A stretch of DNA of 64,000 nt, taken from NCBI GenBank assembly GCA_016801845.1, contig CM028917.1:2288501-2352500 (forward strand), in the 5' to 3' direction. Source of the stretch: Polydactylus sextarius. Taxonomy: Eukaryota; Chordata; Actinopteri; Polynemidae. The first letter of the stretch is position 1, and each line of letters opens with the position of its first letter. The notes under the pieces are model-generated. The model made no database searches, was not told the origin of the DNA, and saw nothing but the letters and a program-made list of their open reading frames with translations. Shown in pieces: positions 1 to 10,115 of this stretch. Position numbers and translations under genes: made by a program.

Positions 1-1174
1 TACAGTGATCACTGGAGGTTAAATCTAATATATTACTGATCTAACGGAAGAGCTCCTTTGTGTTGTTGTCAGGGCTCCAGTTTGGACTTTTTTTTTTTTT
101 TTAACAAGACTTTGTCGCTGTGTCTGAGCAAAAAAAGCTGAGTAATCCCTGTGACATTTTCAAAGCAGCAGGCACCAAAAGTTTCATGACCGGGGTGTAA
201 CAACGTTCACTTATCTCCATATCATTACAACAACAGCCCGGGCCCCGGCTGAGAAGCCAGACGTCCTCCTCTGCCCTGTCCAACATGAACTCTTGGTAAT
301 AGCAAGTGACTCAAGTGACTCTTGGATAAAAGCAATAACTAAGTGACCACATTTTTTCTTCACCAGTGGTGGAAAATACGTTTTTTAATCCCTGTCTACA
401 CTTTCAGGTATTGAGAGTATCCAAGCATAGCGGCTTAGACAGGTGTCGTAAAGCTTTCTATCAATAGTGTGCAGGTTGGCAGTCTATCACACTAACAGAC
501 AAACACATCTGGCTTCTGGGTTTCTGGATTCACCTGTCAGGAAATTTATCTGAATATGATAAAAGTATCCAAATGCCAAATGTTGAAGGTGGATGCCAAG
601 AAACCACTGTAATGCAGGAGGTTCTTCCTAAGCACAGACCAAACAGCAACCAACCAATCAGTCCATCACAAATTAAATAAAAAGAAGAAGAAAAAAAAAC
701 ATCATCATCATAAAATCAATCTGCCTCAGGGGGTATGAGCTGGACTCGAATCAAAAACCTACAGCAGCTCATTTTTGGCCACCTGAGAACACAACACGGA
801 CATTTTACTTGTTAAACTGATGTGACGAACTTGTTGACGTTGAAAACATGCAGAGTTAAGCAGTAACATTAACATTCACCTAGAGCCATGTTTCTCATCT
901 TATTTCTCTGAGATTCTCTCATTTTTAATCACCTTTGGTCGTTGACGCTCTGAGGAAAATATCTGTGATTTTTTTGCTGCATGTGTCGCTGCATAATGCT
1001 GGCTGATTAAAGTGAAGTTGTGAGTCTGAAAACTGAGACAACAAGCTGAAAGTCTCTACAACGCTCCACAGTAGTGAGAGGATCGACAGAGTTCATCATG
1101 ACTGGCATGTTAATTTTTTAAAAAACACTGATTATACTTTCTTTAAGTTTGTGCCAGAAGTGTTGCACATAATC

Positions 1175-1211
1175 AATTAGTCCATAAGAGCTGCATACTT
1201 TTGGACTAATT
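1175..1211. repeat. Imperfect inverted repeat (hairpin 1)
   Basis: AATTAGTCCATAAG at 1175-1188 is answered by CTTTTGGACTAATT ending at 1211. The arms are 14 bases with one mismatch and a short loop. It lies 26 bases from the next hairpin. Confidence 0.6.
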
Positions 1212-1236
1212 AGATTGACAGAAATCATGAAATGAA

Positions 1237-1266
1237 ACAATGACATCATAAAAATGATGTCATTGT
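1237..1266. repeat. Perfect 13-bp inverted repeat (hairpin 2)
   Basis: ACAATGACATCAT (1237-1249) and ATGATGTCATTGT (1254-1266) are exact reverse complements separated by AAAA. Each arm contains a TGACATCA / TGATGTCA word resembling a CRE/AP-1 variant. Function is unknown. Confidence 0.75.
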
Positions 1267-2148
1267 ATTCCTCTCCCCTGATTATGATGGGAAACAAGGA
1301 AAATCATGAAATTCTCATATCTGAGATGCGGAACTATCTAGTAATTGGGGATTGGTTGAAAAAGACAAACAAGGAACCAATCATCATGTAAATGATTGAT
1401 CTGATTTGATTTCTGCTCTAGCTACAGGATTCATCCACCTTTAAAGGTCCTTATCACAGCTTCTTCATCATCTCCTAATAACGTTATTGAGACATTTGAC
1501 ACCAATCAGAATTGTAGCGAGGGTGGAGCCAATCACAGCTGACACTGGGTGATAGGAGAGCTGCACCCTGGACTAGTCACTGTCCATCAGAGGGCTGAGA
1601 CAATGTTAATGGTTACTTCAGCTCTTATAAGATATTTAGAGTTACCAGTTCACACCAAATGAATAAGTGTGTAGTGTGGGAGGAAGCCAGAGTAGCCAGG
1701 TTTCCTCTCAGTACTCCAGAGAGAGCACACAGAAACGACCCGCGCTGTCTGAAACGATTTGACAGTACTGACTGATAATCAAAACCACACAGTCGCAAAT
1801 TAATTGACTTCATTTATTAACAGCTCAACACTGAAAAAAACTCCAAATGGCATGTGACTCTGACTGTCAGATCTGTTTAACTCGATTAAAACCACTCAGC
1901 TCGATGTGGCCCCTGCACCATTTGTAGAGCGTAACAAACTGTGTAACGCTGCAGCTTATCAGAGAACAACAGCCTTTCACATGCTCACATCACCACATAT
2001 CATCACAGTCACTGGTGCTGGGTTTCAGGACACAGGAGAAGAAAACAACAGCTCTTTGATACGATGCAAGAAATGGGAATAAACGTCACCGCAGGTCTGT
2101 TCCCGACATCATGCAATGGTTTATTCAGCTGGTGACTGAAGCAGCCAC

Positions 2149-2151
<3 letters not shown>

Positions 2152-2181
<30 letters not shown>
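2152..2181. repeat. (GT)n microsatellite
   Basis: About 15 uninterrupted GT units inside shisa intron 1. It is a plausible polymorphic marker. Confidence 0.95.
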
Positions 2182-2183
<2 letters not shown>

Positions 2184-2762
2184 ATGGCTTCAACACTCAT
2201 TGAGCAGTTCAGTGACCACTCCTCGTTGCCTCGAGAAATGTAAAAAATATTGTCATTGTGGCGCTGAGACACTCCCATCAAGATGAATGTGATCATTCTT
2301 AAACAGATTTCAGTGGTATTTGCTTTACCCCCCTGAGGCTGAATGGACATAAAATACCACCCCACCACCACCACCCTCCGACTCACACACCCACTTCTCC
2401 ATCTAAAGTACTAGCAGAGAATGGGATGAGCACCATGGGTGAGGTGTACATTCTTGACATTTCCGGACAGTCAGAGTCAGGCTCTGGGGAGGAGAGTGAT
2501 GGCGTGTGTTAAAGGTCATGGCTCAGACTGAACATTAGATACTGAGGCTGTAAATCAGCCCAGCTCAGCTGAGTGGACCTAGATTTCCACTTGAAAGCTG
2601 CTGGATGGTCTGACAGTCAGAACACATCTGACTGTAGGTCAGAGTGAGGCGACTGGATGTGCACGTCAGCCCGAAAGCAGGAAAACTGTGGCATTTTATA
2701 AACCGGTTTCACTGTGAACAGCTTCAGAAACATAGACTTAGTTTAAGTTAACAAAAGTAAAT

Positions 2763-2780
2763 TATTTTCTCACCTGTGCA
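2763..2780 (-). other. Splice donor ending shisa coding exon 1
   Basis: On the minus strand the exon ends ...GTGCACAG at 2774 and the intron begins GTGAGAAAAT at 2773. The reading frame would meet TGA (2772-2770) directly after the boundary. This supports splicing rather than a protein that stops one residue past the membrane-proximal NVHR motif. Confidence 0.85.
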
Positions 2781-3327
2781 CGTTCATTTCCTGAGGAGGC
2801 TTGGTGGCTTTGTCATAGGCAACTTTAGCAGAAATCCCAATGGCGATGATGAGCGTGACGACGCCGCAGGTGATGTACACCGTGGTGTTGGTCTGGTCCA
2901 GCTCCGGGTCGTACGTGTCCCCGGTGGGCGCCGGGGACGGTGGCACGGTTTTGATCCAGTCCGGTGTGTTGTAGTTGGTGCAGGTCTTCTGCTCCAGTCG
3001 CTTCCCGCGGTCCGCGCAGCAGAAGCGCAGGAAGCAGCTGCCGCAGCAGAAGCGGTGGTCGGTGTTGTTGCACGAAAACTCTTTGTCGTACTGACCGCTC
3101 ACGTCGTAGTAACCCAGGCAGGTGTCGTGCTGCACCACCGGAGCCTGGACCTGGGTGATCCTGCCCGGCACGGCGGCGGTCAGCGGCACCGCGGTGGTGC
3201 TGCCGTTGACCTCCTTCACCCTCTGGTTCCTCCTCTGCGGGGCTTTGCTCTTCTTGTTGGCGGCGCTCAGGACGTTCAGCGGGTCTAAGTAGATGAGCAG
3301 AAGCAGGAGGTGCTGTATCCCCATCAT
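2774..3327 (-). CDS. shisa6: Shisa-family AMPA-receptor auxiliary protein, coding exon 1 (shisa6-like), partial
   Basis: This exon encodes the N-terminal 184 residues, plus two bases of the next codon, of a type I membrane protein. From the first ATG (3325-3327) I see a hydrophobic signal peptide (about residues 1-22) and a basic, Pro/Thr-rich linker. A cysteine-rich Shisa domain follows, with Cys at 70, 86, 94, 95, 98, 103, 104 and 116, the signature GYYDVSGQYD (72-81) and CTNYNTPDW (116-124). One transmembrane helix lies at about 150-170. Possible N-glycosylation sites are Asn41, Asn87 and Asn147. The frame stays open upstream only to a GTG at 3363, and a second ATG follows immediately, so translation probably starts at 3327 or 3324. 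The exon ends CACAG|GTGAG, a good donor in phase 2, as expected before the ALAD-type cytoplasmic exon of this family. Family knowledge: Shisa6/7/9 proteins bind AMPA receptors at synapses and slow desensitisation. The YDVSGQYD, TNTTVYITCG and PPQEMNVHR segments favour shisa6, and RFCCGSC/CTNYNTP leaves shisa7 possible. The ectodomain is shorter than in the mammalian protein. The C-terminal tail and PDZ ligand lie outside the window. Confidence 0.9.
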
Positions 3328-3480
3328 GTGAGGACGCGCTGCTGTTTGCTCTCTCGCCTCCACTCTCTGGTGTCTCTCGGAGTTTTCACTTGTTCTTTAC
3401 CGAGCGCAGCCTCCGGCGGATTTCTCCATCGCTGCTTCTCCGGTGCGCGCCAAGTTCTCACTCACGGACTCTGACCGGCA
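2820..3480. promoter_or_regulatory. CpG island over shisa first exon
   Basis: CpG dinucleotides are dense here (for example around 2858-2940, 3000-3060 and 3160-3240), in sharp contrast to the CpG-poor AT-rich flanks. The block covers the coding exon and the start of its 5' UTR, as is common for vertebrate genes. Exact limits would need a computed observed/expected ratio. Confidence 0.7.
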
Positions 3481-3697
3481 GATTCTCCGCTCATCAGACT
3501 CTCGGAGCATGTTCCTTCACTCAGCTGTGATCCGCTTCACCCAAACACACACGTACACTCACTCTCACACACACCACACACTGTCCGCTCTGCTCGTGTT
3601 TTGGCTGGAGGAAGCTGCTCTTCCCTCTTCATGCGGAGTCAAACTGTGAGGACAGAGCAGCATCCGTGAGAAACTTTAGAAAACAGGCGCTGAGACT

Positions 3698-3718
3698 TTC
3701 AGCACCACGGACAGAGAC
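3698..3718 (+). promoter_or_regulatory. RE1/NRSE element (REST/NRSF binding site)
   Basis: The 17 bases TTCAGCACCACGGACAG match every position of the classical RE1 consensus NTYAGMRCCNNRGMSAG. The four following bases (AGAC) differ from the canonical end (CGCC) at two positions. The site is 371 bp upstream of the shisa ATG, in the 5' UTR/promoter or in an intron of the 5' UTR. REST represses neuronal genes in non-neuronal cells (established), so this site predicts neuron-restricted expression, fitting a synaptic AMPA-receptor auxiliary subunit. Confidence 0.85.
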
Positions 3719-3884
3719 AACTTTCAGTTCAGACAGAACTGGCTTTTATTCTGAAAATATCTGCGCTGAGAATTAAATGCACATGTGCTGAAAGACGTAG
3801 CTGTGGAGCGTATTAAAGTTTCCTTAGTGAAAACGGAACATGAACTTTTACTGTTTGTAGTGAAACATAATAAAAAGAAGAAGA

Positions 3885-3905
3885 CGGAGACTTACCGGGT
3901 TAACG
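3885..3905 (-). other. Candidate splice donor of a non-coding 5' exon
   Basis: On the minus strand the sequence reads ACCCG|GTAAGTCTCC with the GT at 3895-3894, matching the donor consensus at all six intron positions. If used, a 5' UTR exon would end at 3896 and join an acceptor between here and the ATG. A TTTAATTCTCAG-type acceptor near 3767 is one possibility. No transcript evidence is available. Confidence 0.4.
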
Positions 3906-3975
3906 GTGGCCGGTAACGGAGCTTGTCTCAGCCGCTGCTACTGAATCAAAGCGTCAAAGCGCCTCAGCAACACAA

Positions 3976-4140
3976 GAGGCAAGACCTCCCCTCCCTCCTC
4001 TCTCTCTCTCCTCTCTCCTCTCCGGACCGCCCTCCCCAACCCCCTCCCTCCTCCACCCACGTCACTGACTAAGGTACCTCAGTTAATTATCAATCGGACT
4101 CTCTCCTCCTCCTCACTCTTCCTCTCTGCCTGAAGGCTTC
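3976..4140 (-). promoter_or_regulatory. Polypyrimidine / G-quadruplex promoter block with CRE half-site
   Basis: The plus strand from about 3985 is almost pure C/T. On the minus (coding) strand 4030-4048 reads as G-runs of 3, 4, 5 and 3 with loops of 1-2 bases, a textbook G-quadruplex motif. CACGTCA at 4058-4064 gives TGACGTG on the minus strand, a half-CRE. No clear TATA box is visible. It directly precedes the putative 5' exon, so I read it as the core or proximal promoter. Confidence 0.5.
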
Positions 4141-4148
4141 ATTCGATA

Positions 4149-4279
4149 AAAAAAAAAAAAAAAAAACAGAGAGAACAGTGTGCTGTGTTCAAGTTATGCG
4201 CACGAGGCTTGTTCACGCACCAATGCGCACACAAGCTGCATCCACACACAAGTGTGTGTGCGCGCGCGCGCGTGTGTGT
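4149..4279. repeat. Poly(A) and (GT)/(CG) alternating tract
   Basis: There is a run of about 18 A at 4149-4166. A GT-CG-GT tract at 4252-4279 is continuous alternating purine-pyrimidine with a (CG) core, the sequence type most prone to left-handed Z-DNA. It is about 200 bp upstream of the promoter block. Confidence 0.8.
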
Positions 4280-4601
4280 TGTTTTATTTCCGACGTATGA
4301 ATCTCAAGTGGGAGAGGAAAATCGTATTCTGATTTTCAAAATAATAGAACCTGTTACATCTGGATGTGTAGAAAAAAAAACTAGTAGAAAAAACTGGGGC
4401 TGCATCAGGAGATTCACCGACTTCACCAAATTCACCAAAACAATTTTAGGTTTCACTTTAGTGGTTTATTTCCCCACGTAACTCTCCATCATTCTTCAGA
4501 ATCACAGAACTTTTTATTCTGAAATTCGACTTTTTCCAACTGTGATTCAACAATCGCTACAACTTTATTTGGACCTTAATCTTGCTTTTACATTGGTGTT
4601 A

Positions 4602-4604
<3 letters not shown>

Positions 4605-4679
<75 letters not shown>

Positions 4680-4693
4680 TTGTTGTTGTTGTA
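4605..4693. repeat. Compound trinucleotide microsatellite (TTA)n(GTA)n(TTG)n
   Basis: Three trinucleotide arrays follow each other without a break: about ten TTA, about fourteen GTA/TAG, then four TTG. The units differ by single bases, suggesting serial point change and expansion within one tract. Confidence 0.95.
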
Positions 4694-6290
4694 GAATCAG
4701 ATAAATTTTAAAAATTTCAACTTCTTAAATTTCAGTCAAATCAGAGGGTTTTGATAAAATTCTCCAAATTTTGACTTTAATCTAAATGTTGCTACTTTTT
4801 TGACATTTGACTCTAAAATATAACATAATTAAAATCCTCAGATTGTCTAATGTTGAAAAATAAATTCTTTTATTCAAAATCAGTTGAATAATGAGATTCA
4901 ATTCAGGTGATTTATTTACGAGTCTGACTTGTCTGAGCTGTGACCTGCCTGAAATATTGTTTTAATATTTTGATGATTTCCTCAAATTTTATTTTCAGAA
5001 TCCACTTTACTTGGTGGTTTTTACTCAATCTTATTCTGACATGAATTCATTCTCATATTTTCTGTCAACTTTATCCCCAAATGAGTAGTGATTTTTTGCT
5101 GTGGATGTGACTATTTTCAGATTTTGTAAGACTCAAACTCTGAGAGTCTCAGGTGTGTTGTGTTATTCCTCCGTGTTTCTTTGAAAACAAAACAGTACCA
5201 GTCTTTATTGTGAATTGTGTAACTGCAGTTCACTGAAGCTTCACAAAGGTGTCACAAGGTGAATATCTGCAGTTTCAAACGGTGACTAAAGTTTTTTTTT
5301 CTTTTACATTTGTGGTTTATTCTGGTCAAATCAGGCAGCAGCAGATGGTGACAATCACCACATTAAAAGCATCCACAGGTGATTGAACAGTGAGTGTCAT
5401 CGTCCAGCTTCTCTCAGTTATTATCTGAGTGTCGGAGCTCGTCCATCTGCTGCTCACTCTGAACCCACTGCCCACTTTTATTTGTTTTAGCTGTTTAATG
5501 AAGGTGAACGCTGTTTGACCAAGGTCTGCTCTTATTGCTTTTTATGGCTGAGCCATTTGACACAGCTTCACCGAGGCCGAGGTTATGTTTGTTGGGATCT
5601 TCTGCAATATTTAACTACAATGAAGTTCTTCACTAAAAGAAAGAGCCACAAAACACCAGTTTTCTTTATTACAAAGAACAACTTGCTACGGCCTCAGTTT
5701 CCCCTTCAGGCGAAACACTGCAGGTTAAAACTGTTGATTTTCTTTTCTTCTCCCACATCTTCGTCTTTTACACCAGTGGAAACAAAACATCCAATATACA
5801 CATTTAGGATTTCACAGTACTTTGTGTTTGTGTCTGTAGATTTCTCCTAAATTCATCGAAGTCTATAGTTCCGACTCCTCTCTCATTTCCTTTATTTTGT
5901 CTGTAAATGGTTTCCAATAAACCTGTAGGAAATATTACAAAACAAAACTTCATACACATAAAATGAGTTTTACTTCAGCGGCATCTTTATTCACCGAACT
6001 CTCCACTTTAACTCCGATCTGTCTTCTGAAGGAGTTTGTCCACGTGACATTCACATCCTTGTTTACCAAACGTTTTATTCCTATAACCATTGTTATGGCC
6101 GTTACGTCCTCTAGTCTAGTGAGTGATGCAAAGTCAAATCAAAACCCCTTTGGCTCTGGTATGTCAGCAACAAAATGAAACAAGAATTTTGAACCTGGTT
6201 CAAACCGTCCAGGTTTCTGTTTTGGAAATGTATGTAAATTAGTGCATACTTAATTAGATGATGCCTCATTTGCATATTTAAAGGCTGACT
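4694..6290. other. Non-coding upstream region, no feature recognised
   Basis: AT-rich sequence with several T-runs. The open frames here (for example 5515-5850) show no protein family and are compositionally like non-coding DNA. I see no gene or named repeat. Confidence 0.5.
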
Positions 6291-6299
6291 TGTCTTCAG

Positions 6300-6790
6300 A
6301 GCTGGATCTTTGCCAAAGTCTGATTTTTTGTTACAATACATCAAACCAGTCGCCAAAAATCTTGGTGTCATTTTTGATGAAAACCCGAGTTTGGGGCATC
6401 TCATCACCAAGGTGAAACAATATTGTTTTCTTCAACCACATCAGTGTTTCAGCCTCCAGACGCTGGTTCTCTGTTTGTTTCAGAAGTGTTTAAACATTTT
6501 TCTGGTTGCTTTTAAAGCCTTTTTATGACTCCTGATTTATTAGTTATGTGCCCGAGATTCTGCAGCAGAGTCACATACTGGTCACATAGACCAGAACCTT
6601 TGTTTTCTGACCTGAAGCTCTGGAACGACCTGTCTGAGGAAATAAGGCCAAGTCAGAGCCTTCTATTTTTTTTTTTTTATAATCTCCTCATCTATTGAAA
6701 AAATATTTGATGTCTTTTACATATTATCTGTTCTAATGCTGTCAACTGTCAACTTTTTATTGATTTTGTTTTATCTCCTTATTGTATTGA
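6300..6790 (+). mobile_element. Degenerate LINE reverse-transcriptase 3' end (L2/CR1-like)
   Basis: Translation at 6340-6420 reads PVAKNLGVIFDENPSLGHL, the hallmark NLGVIFD segment just after the RT core in L2/CR1-clade LINEs. Another frame at about 6593-6650 reads SDLKLWNDLSEEIRPSQS, the LWN-LP-EIR segment near the C-terminus. The intervening portion is largely deleted and frames are broken. A T-rich, ATTG-repeating tail (6660-6805) follows, as in the 3' UTRs of these elements. It is an old, dead copy in the plus orientation. Confidence 0.7.
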
Positions 6791-7335
6791 TTTGTTATTG
6801 TTGTTGTTTTAGCATAAATGGTTTCAGAGATTTTCTGATGAAACAATGGAGACTGTAAGACCTGATGTGCAGTAAAACCAGAGGAAACAGAGCTGGACTG
6901 CATAGCATGGGTTCCCGGTCTTGTTGTCCTGTCAGGAGTTTCCTGTAGCTTCAACAGACATGACAGCTCGAGATACAGCAAGACACTTGGCTCCTCCTGC
7001 AGTCCACTGCTCTCTGTCCACACTGGATGCCTGCAGGGTGGAGACAAGCAGAGACGTCTGACCTCATGTCTTTCACCTGGACAGGTTGGACCTTGGGGTT
7101 ATTCACACTCTCTCTCACCATTGTCTACCATTCTGACATACATCTATACATGATACCACTGCAGCTACTGCTGATGTTGTTATAAATGGCAATTCAAGTA
7201 TGCCGGGCTGAAATATTTTTACTTCTCTGTGAAAGGTATTTATATGTAAACTTGATAGTTTTACCTCCACAGGCCAAACTTAAACTGTATTAGAATTACC
7301 ACAATCAGTCCAGTGGTAATTAGAGCTCATATCCA

Positions 7336-7440
7336 TTAGTTGTGGACAAAAGCATGTTTTTTGAGGTCACCTTTGACCTTGACGCTTTTGACCTTGACTC
7401 CAAGTGAACGTTGAAGAACGTGGAGACAGCAGTGTGTAAA
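7336..7440 (+). repeat. Short interspersed repeat, 'TTTGACCTTGAC' family, copy 1
   Basis: This carries AGTTGTGGACAAAA, GAGGTCAC, repeated TTTGACCTTGAC words and CTCCAAGTGAACGTT, all in the order I know from an abundant percomorph non-autonomous repeat. A more 3' part of the same family is at 13825. The class (MITE or SINE) is uncertain. Confidence 0.5.
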
Positions 7441-9950
7441 AACCTTTTGTAGCTGAGTTTAAAGATTAAAAAAATCAAAAATAAAAAAAAAATCAGTGAG
7501 TGTCTTTGCAGCTTTGCAGCTTTCCTCTGTCAGCAGACGGAGGAAACATTAGAGATTCCTCTCTGTATCACAGGTGTCGCCCCGTCTCTGCACCGTACAG
7601 ATGGATTCAGATGTTCCTGTTAATGGTGAATCTTACATCACTTTATTTCACACTGCCGGAGTCACATCCCAGACACAAGAAGAAGTGCACTTTAATTGCT
7701 CAGCCATACTTTACACCAGTCGTGTGATCGTACTCATGCAAAAAAAGGGGAAGAAGTGTGATCGACTCTACAGCGCCACTGACAGCGGCGTGCGGATAAT
7801 ATGACAGGGAGATGAGAAAGAAAGTGCATAGAGCTTTTGATGAATGTCTTTCCACACTGGATGCTCTGGAAAGCTGCATTTGCAAATTGGCCCTCCATTC
7901 CTCTGTCAGTCAAAATGGCACATCAGATGGCATGTTGAGCACAAAGGGAAGAGGGATTGTCCATTAGTGTTAAACAGCTCCGAGTGCGCGAGCCTCAGCA
8001 AAAAGCACTGACAGGTAACGGCAGGGTCGACACTGGCTGAAAAATAATGAGAGCATCTTTCTGCAGAAGAACAGAATAATGAATGACACCAAAGAGATGT
8101 TGAGTTCAGAGTCGGCTTTCCACTCCAGCAGCACAAAACAATCACAACAGGAAGGTATCAGAGCTCTTTACACTGCAGGAGGAAGGCTCTTGAAAACACT
8201 TGCCTTGTAATTGTCACACTGATTAGTATCATGGATATTTGCCTCTCCCTCTCTGTATCAAGCTGGTCTATATTTTGTCTTTCAGTCAGGGATTTTATGT
8301 GGGTCTTGATTTGGCTTCGCTCACAGCACCAACCGAAATGTCTGCCCCAGTTCTGGTGCAGAGGGGGAATTGCTCTCCTCTGACACCGACCCTGTTCAAG
8401 GGTCCGTTACTGTCGCGTTTGTTAATGAGCCAGGCAGCTTCAACATGTTCACAAGTCTCATCATCATTTCGGAGCGACTGTGTAGCAGTTAAAGAGGCCA
8501 TGCAGCTCATATCCTGGCGACCTTGTGGGTGTGTGTCTTGACTTAAAGCAGCACATCAAACACATGGGCCTAAGTAAAAACACACCATTTAAAAATCAAA
8601 AGCAAAAACAAGTGACAAGTTATGATGTAAAGATACAAGATGAGCCAAGAAAAGTAAAAGATGAGCAACAGACAAAGAGGACAATGCATTTAGAGGCTAA
8701 ATCTGGGAGCACAAAGATTGTATAGAGCTGAAAAGAGTTTGATACTAAATAAATGATAGACTGCTTTTTATGGTTAAATGGGCAAAAGTTGTGAGCTGTA
8801 TTTTCTTCCACTACTGTCAAAACCAGAGTTCTCATCAGACTGCTTCAGCAGATTTAGCTCCTCCTCTTAGTTAACAACATCAACATCAACAGACAGATAT
8901 TAATATTTTAGAATATGCACTGTGGATTTATTGTTTAAAAATTACGTTGGAGTTTGGAGCTCTGCTAAAATACACATGAGGAGTATAAAGGCCCTGATGT
9001 TTGACAACGTATGAAACAGACGTATGTACTTACGTACGTAAAGGGAGCACAAATGAGCCTTTAAAAGGGACACACATTCACCCTAGCAAGCAAGGCAGGT
9101 GGTAAACTCCATTCATTGGTAATGTTAGCTGGTTGATCCAGAGCTGCTAATGCTAGCACTGAACTATGATACTGACCCACATACTCTTGTTCAGTGTAAC
9201 CTGTGGCAGCCACTTTTGGCAGGATATTATTTGGCCCCTGTATAAATGAATAAGAGGAGAAATACTTTTTGTTTTGTTTTTTTTAACTCAGTGTGTAGAA
9301 CTAGGCTAGATGTGTGTCAAAACAAAATTTGGTAGTAGTTGTTTATCTCATTATCTTTAACGTGTGATCACACAGAATCCTTTTTGTGGAGTGTTTCACA
9401 GTCTGCAAATGTTTGCAGTTAACAGCCAGTGGGAGTCCTCCATTTGAAAAGCCAGCCAAACTATGTTTTACACAGTTTACTGATGTATGTATTCATTCTA
9501 CGATGTTTTTTTTTTTTTTATTTGACTTGATACTGAACCCTTGAACCTCTTGATGTTTTACTTCATGAAATTTGTAAACAGCCCAGAATTAAAGTGGCTT
9601 TCTACACATTGAATGGAAGAAAAAAAAAAATTTGATTGACACTTTCACTTGCAATATGTGATTTATTAATTACAGGTTTCTCTTGGGGCAGAACAAAACA
9701 TTGCAGTTAATAGACACGATTTTGAAGTGATGACAGGGTGCCAGTGCACTCTGACTGATCTTGTTCTACTCTACCAACCCACCTGTCACCAAGACTTTTA
9801 TTCCCATGTGGAAAATCTCCTGATGATATGATGAATTATTACCACATATTATGTAAATGAGAGAAAAAAGCCCAGATTTGTTGCTCTTTTTGTTGAAGCA
9901 GAGTGATCCTTCTGGCCTGCAGGGAATATGAGCTCAGTACACATCATTCT
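7441..9950. other. Non-coding region, no gene seen
   Basis: There are several open frames up to 100 aa on both strands (for example 8239-8541) but none has a recognisable domain. TTACGTACGTAA at 9030-9041 is a 12-bp perfect palindrome, and poly(T) tracts lie near 9275 and 9507. Confidence 0.5.
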
Positions 9951-9954
9951 AATC

Positions 9955-10115
9955 ACACTGAAGTTTGTTCAAGTCTTTATGTTTCAGTTTGGTTTTGGTT
10001 TGGATTTAATTAGTTTTTTGATGTTATAAAAACAAGCTGAGACTTGACTGACGAGTGAGACTGACTTCTGATTGGTCGGTCGGGTTTACCAGTGAGACTT
10101 CGATGCTGCAGCTCC
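9955..10115 (+). repeat. 'GGTTTTAATTAG...GTTATAAAA' interspersed repeat, copy 1
   Basis: The TTTCAGTTTGGTTTT, TTAATTAGTTTTTTGATG, TTATAAAAACAAGCTGAGA and ATTGGTCGGTCGGGT words line up in order with copies at 28545 and 56150. This copy preserves the 3' part (the 'TGATTGGTCGG' end) that the other two lose. Confidence 0.5.

Larger units (their letters stand above)
1..2773 (-). other. Start of shisa intron 1 (non-coding)
   Basis: I searched this stretch for the continuation of the Shisa cytoplasmic tail (an exon beginning in an ALAD-like motif) and found none, so it is taken as intron 1, continuing past the left edge. It holds a short poly(T) near 90, two neighbouring hairpins at 1175-1266 and a (GT)n tract at 2152-2181. 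Shisa6 introns are long in other vertebrates (family knowledge), which fits. Confidence 0.7.

Noticed and set aside
2424..2445. AGCACCATGG word as a second RE1 site
   Set aside because: Only the left half resembles RE1. The right half GACAG is absent.
2776..3288. 170-codon plus-strand open frame across the shisa exon
   Set aside because: It is the antisense shadow of the GC-rich coding exon. Its Arg/Val/Gly-rich composition has no family resemblance, while the minus strand has a full Shisa domain.
3328..3363. N-terminal extension of the shisa protein from GTG at 3363
   Set aside because: There is no ATG in the extension, and a signal peptide begins cleanly at the ATG pair 3327/3324.
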